Assembly: GCA_013202725.1 (NCBI GenBank)
Contig: JABMRH010000146.1
Coordinates: forward strand, 1-6,223
DNA from: Desulfobacteraceae bacterium
GTDB taxonomy: Bacteria; Desulfobacterota; Desulfobacteria; Desulfobacterales; ETH-SRB1
Direction of reading: 5' to 3'
Length of the DNA: 6,223 bases
Position 1 is the first letter of the stretch. Each line of letters opens with the position of its first letter. The position numbers and the translations under genes were made by a program. This document shows positions 4,286-6,223 of this stretch, in pieces. Under the pieces are notes generated by a model. It was given only the letters and a program-made list of their open reading frames with translations. It searched no databases and was not told where the DNA came from.

Positions 4286-6223
4286 ATGGCTGAATCTGAC
4301 AGAGATGACCTTATCAGCATTATTGACGGAGATGGAAAGGATACCGATATACCTGCTGTTTTACCTTTAATGCCTGTTCGGGATGTAGTGATTTTTAGCG
4401 ATATGTTGCTTCCTCTTTTTGTTGGGCGTGAAAAGTCGGTGCGTGCTGTAGAAGAGGCTGTAACAAGGGACAGTTTTTTAATGCTGGTTACCCAGAAGGA
4501 TCCAAATGTTGAGGACCCCAAGCCTAATGAAATCTACAGGGTTGGCACCGTCAGCCGTATCCTTCGCATGTTAAAGCTTCCTGACGGCAGTGTTAAGGCC
4601 CTTGTACAGGGAATTTCCAAGGCGCGGATTGTAAGGTATGTGAAAAAGAAGGATTTATATCTTGTAAAAATTGAAATTATTGCTGAAAACCCTGTGAAAA
4701 AAATAAGCCTTGAAGTTGAGGCTATGATGAGAAATGTCCGGGACTATTCCAAAAAAATCCTGGCGCTCCGCGGGGAATTAACAGGCGATGTGAGCAGTAT
4801 TCTGGAAAGCATAAATGATCCCGGCAAGCTTGCCGATCTTGTTGCTTCGAATTTAAGGCTGAAAATAAAGGAGTCGCAAACAGTACTGGAACATATCGAT
4901 CCTGTAAAGCGTCTTAACAATATAAACGACCTGCTTTCCCGTGAAGTCGAGCTTTCATCCATACAGGCCAAGATCCAGTCTGATGTCAGGGATGAAATTT
5001 CTAAAAATCAGCGAGATTATTTTTTAAGGGAGCAGGTGAGAGCTATCCATAAGGAATTGGGTGAGCAGGATGAAAGGAAACAGGAAATAACCGAGTACAA
5101 CAAAAGTATCAAAAAAGCAAGGATGTCAAAAGAGGCGGAAAAAGAGGCGAAAAAACAGCTAAAACGGCTGGAACAGATGCATCCTGACTCTGCGGAGGCT
5201 TCGGTAATACGGACCTACCTGGACTGGCTTGTTGATATGCCCTGGAGCATAACGACCAAAGATGTAATCAATATAAAGAACGCAAAAAAGCTGCTTGACG
5301 CGGACCATTATGCCCTTGACAGGGTAAAGGATCGCGTGCTGGAATATTTAAGCGTTCGTAAGCTTAACCCTGAGAGCAAAGGGCCGATTATTTGCTTTGT
5401 CGGCCCCCCGGGCGTTGGAAAGACCTCGATGGGCCGTTCAATTGCCAATGCCATGAAACGAAAATTTGTTCGCATTTCTTTGGGCGGCATACGTGATGAA
5501 GCAGAAATAAGGGGTCACCGTCGTACATATATAGGGGCTTTGCCTGGACGCATATTACAGGGTTTGAAACAGTGCGGCACAAAGAATCCTGTTTTTATGA
5601 TGGACGAGATCGACAAGATTGGAGCTGATTTTCGAGGCGATCCATCCTCTGCTCTTTTAGAGGCTTTTGACCCTGAGCAGAATTTTAGTTTTAGCGACCA
5701 CTATCTTAACCTGCCTTTTGATCTTTCAAATGTTATATTTATACTTACAGCAAACTTGACGGATACTATTCCTTCAGCTCTTCTGGACAGGATGGAGATT
5801 ATTTCAGTTTCCGGATATATGGAAGAGGAAAAAAGGATCATTGCCGAAAAGTACCTTTTACCGCGGCAGATAAAGGAAAACGGTTTAAAGCCCAAAACCA
5901 TGAATATCAGCACAGGGGCGTTGCAGCAATTAATTAGAGAATACACATCAGAGGCAGGCTTAAGAAACCTTGAACGGGAGATAGGAAACATATGCCGAAA
6001 AGTGGCCCGCAAAATTGCCGAAGGGAAAAAAAGACCTTTCCATATCACAAAAGGCAACCTGCAAAAATATATGGGTGTGCCGAAATATCTACCTGAAATG
6101 GATCAGGAAAACAGTCAGGTCGGCTTGTCCACCGGCCTTGCCTGGACACAGGCCGGCGGTGAGGTTCTGTATGTGGAAGCCTCTTTGATTAGAGGCAAGG
6201 GTGATTTGATTGTAACCGGACAG
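4286..6223 (+). CDS. lon: ATP-dependent Lon protease, 3'-truncated by the window
   Basis: AAA+ serine protease that degrades misfolded and regulatory proteins in the cytoplasm as a hexamer. The reading frame is open from ATG 4286 to the last base: 646 codons and no stop. Residues 1-25 are an acidic extension. The N-terminal substrate-binding domain follows, starting at LPLMPVRDVVIF (about 26-37) and LPLFVGREK. A charged helical, probably coiled-coil stretch (about 215-310) leads to YLDWLVDMPWS. The AAA+ module has Walker A GPPGVGKT (373-380, K379), Walker B MMDEID with D440/E441, GHRRTYIGALPGR, the arginine finger R502 (LLDRME) and sensor-2 R560 (AGLRNLERE). The protease domain begins with STGLAWTQAGGEVLYVEA, and the window ends at VTGQ, about 50 residues before the expected catalytic Ser/Lys pair. 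Residue spacing tracks E. coli Lon with an offset of 17-18. No frameshift or missing ATPase residue is seen. Confidence 0.97.
   Translation, partial: MAESDRDDLISIIDGDGKDTDIPAVLPLMPVRDVVIFSDMLLPLFVGREKSVRAVEEAVTRDSFLMLVTQKDPNVEDPKPNEIYRVGTVSRILRMLKLPDGSVKALVQGISKARIVRYVKKKDLYLVKIEIIAENPVKKISLEVEAMMRNVRDYSKKILALRGELTGDVSSILESINDPGKLADLVASNLRLKIKESQTVLEHIDPVKRLNNINDLLSREVELSSIQAKIQSDVRDEISKNQRDYFLREQVRAIHKELGEQDERKQEITEYNKSIKKARMSKEAEKEAKKQLKRLEQMHPDSAEASVIRTYLDWLVDMPWSITTKDVINIKNAKKLLDADHYALDRVKDRVLEYLSVRKLNPESKGPIICFVGPPGVGKTSMGRSIANAMKRKFVRISLGGIRDEAEIRGHRRTYIGALPGRILQGLKQCGTKNPVFMMDEIDKIGADFRGDPSSALLEAFDPEQNFSFSDHYLNLPFDLSNVIFILTANLTDTIPSALLDRMEIISVSGYMEEEKRIIAEKYLLPRQIKENGLKPKTMNISTGALQQLIREYTSEAGLRNLEREIGNICRKVARKIAEGKKRPFHITKGNLQKYMGVPKYLPEMDQENSQVGLSTGLAWTQAGGEVLYVEASLIRGKGDLIVTGQ

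Noticed and set aside
5701..6057. 118-codon minus-strand open frame inside lon
   Set aside because: It is opposite the conserved AAA+ region of Lon and has no family features or ribosome binding signal that I can support.

Overview
The window has six protein genes and no RNA gene, transposase or CRISPR array. Base composition is moderately AT-rich, and all genes use ordinary bacterial starts. The gene set (MiaB, a bifunctional-nuclease-family protein, a stand-alone PHP hydrolase, a type IV prepilin peptidase, Lon) and the repeat-laden spacers look like a Gram-negative, Desulfobacterota-type (former Deltaproteobacteria, Desulfobacterales-like) chromosome. That assignment is inferred from general familiarity, not from a search.

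Layout: 1-109 is a non-coding leader whose first 66 bases look like a dispersed intergenic repeat. A small exported protein of unknown function follows (110-541, +). A 132-base spacer (542-673) is made almost entirely of repeats: a 24-bp tandem duplication that includes the upstream stop codon, then 7-bp units in opposing orientations around a small hairpin. miaB (674-2089, +) and a BFN/DUF151 gene (2068-2571, +) overlap by 22 bases and must be co-transcribed. A 96-base spacer (2572-2667) is a second heptad array that ends one base before the start of a PHP-domain hydrolase (2668-3303, +). The prepilin peptidase (3329-4105, -) faces it convergently across 25 bases. A divergent regulatory region (4106-4285) carries two back-to-back sigma70-type promoters with perfect -10 hexamers, one for the prepilin peptidase and one for lon. 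lon (4286 to the window edge, +) is open at its 3' end and is cut at the start of its protease domain.

Functionally these are mostly housekeeping genes: tRNA A37 methylthiolation (MiaB), an unassigned nuclease-like partner (BFN), a metal-dependent phosphoesterase-like enzyme (PHP), maturation of type IV pilins or type II secretion pseudopilins (prepilin peptidase), and ATP-dependent proteolysis (Lon). No shared pathway is evident beyond the miaB-BFN pair. I see no new defence or mobile system. The least explained parts are the heptad-repeat spacers, which directly abut two start codons that lack Shine-Dalgarno sequences, and the small exported protein with an internal duplication.
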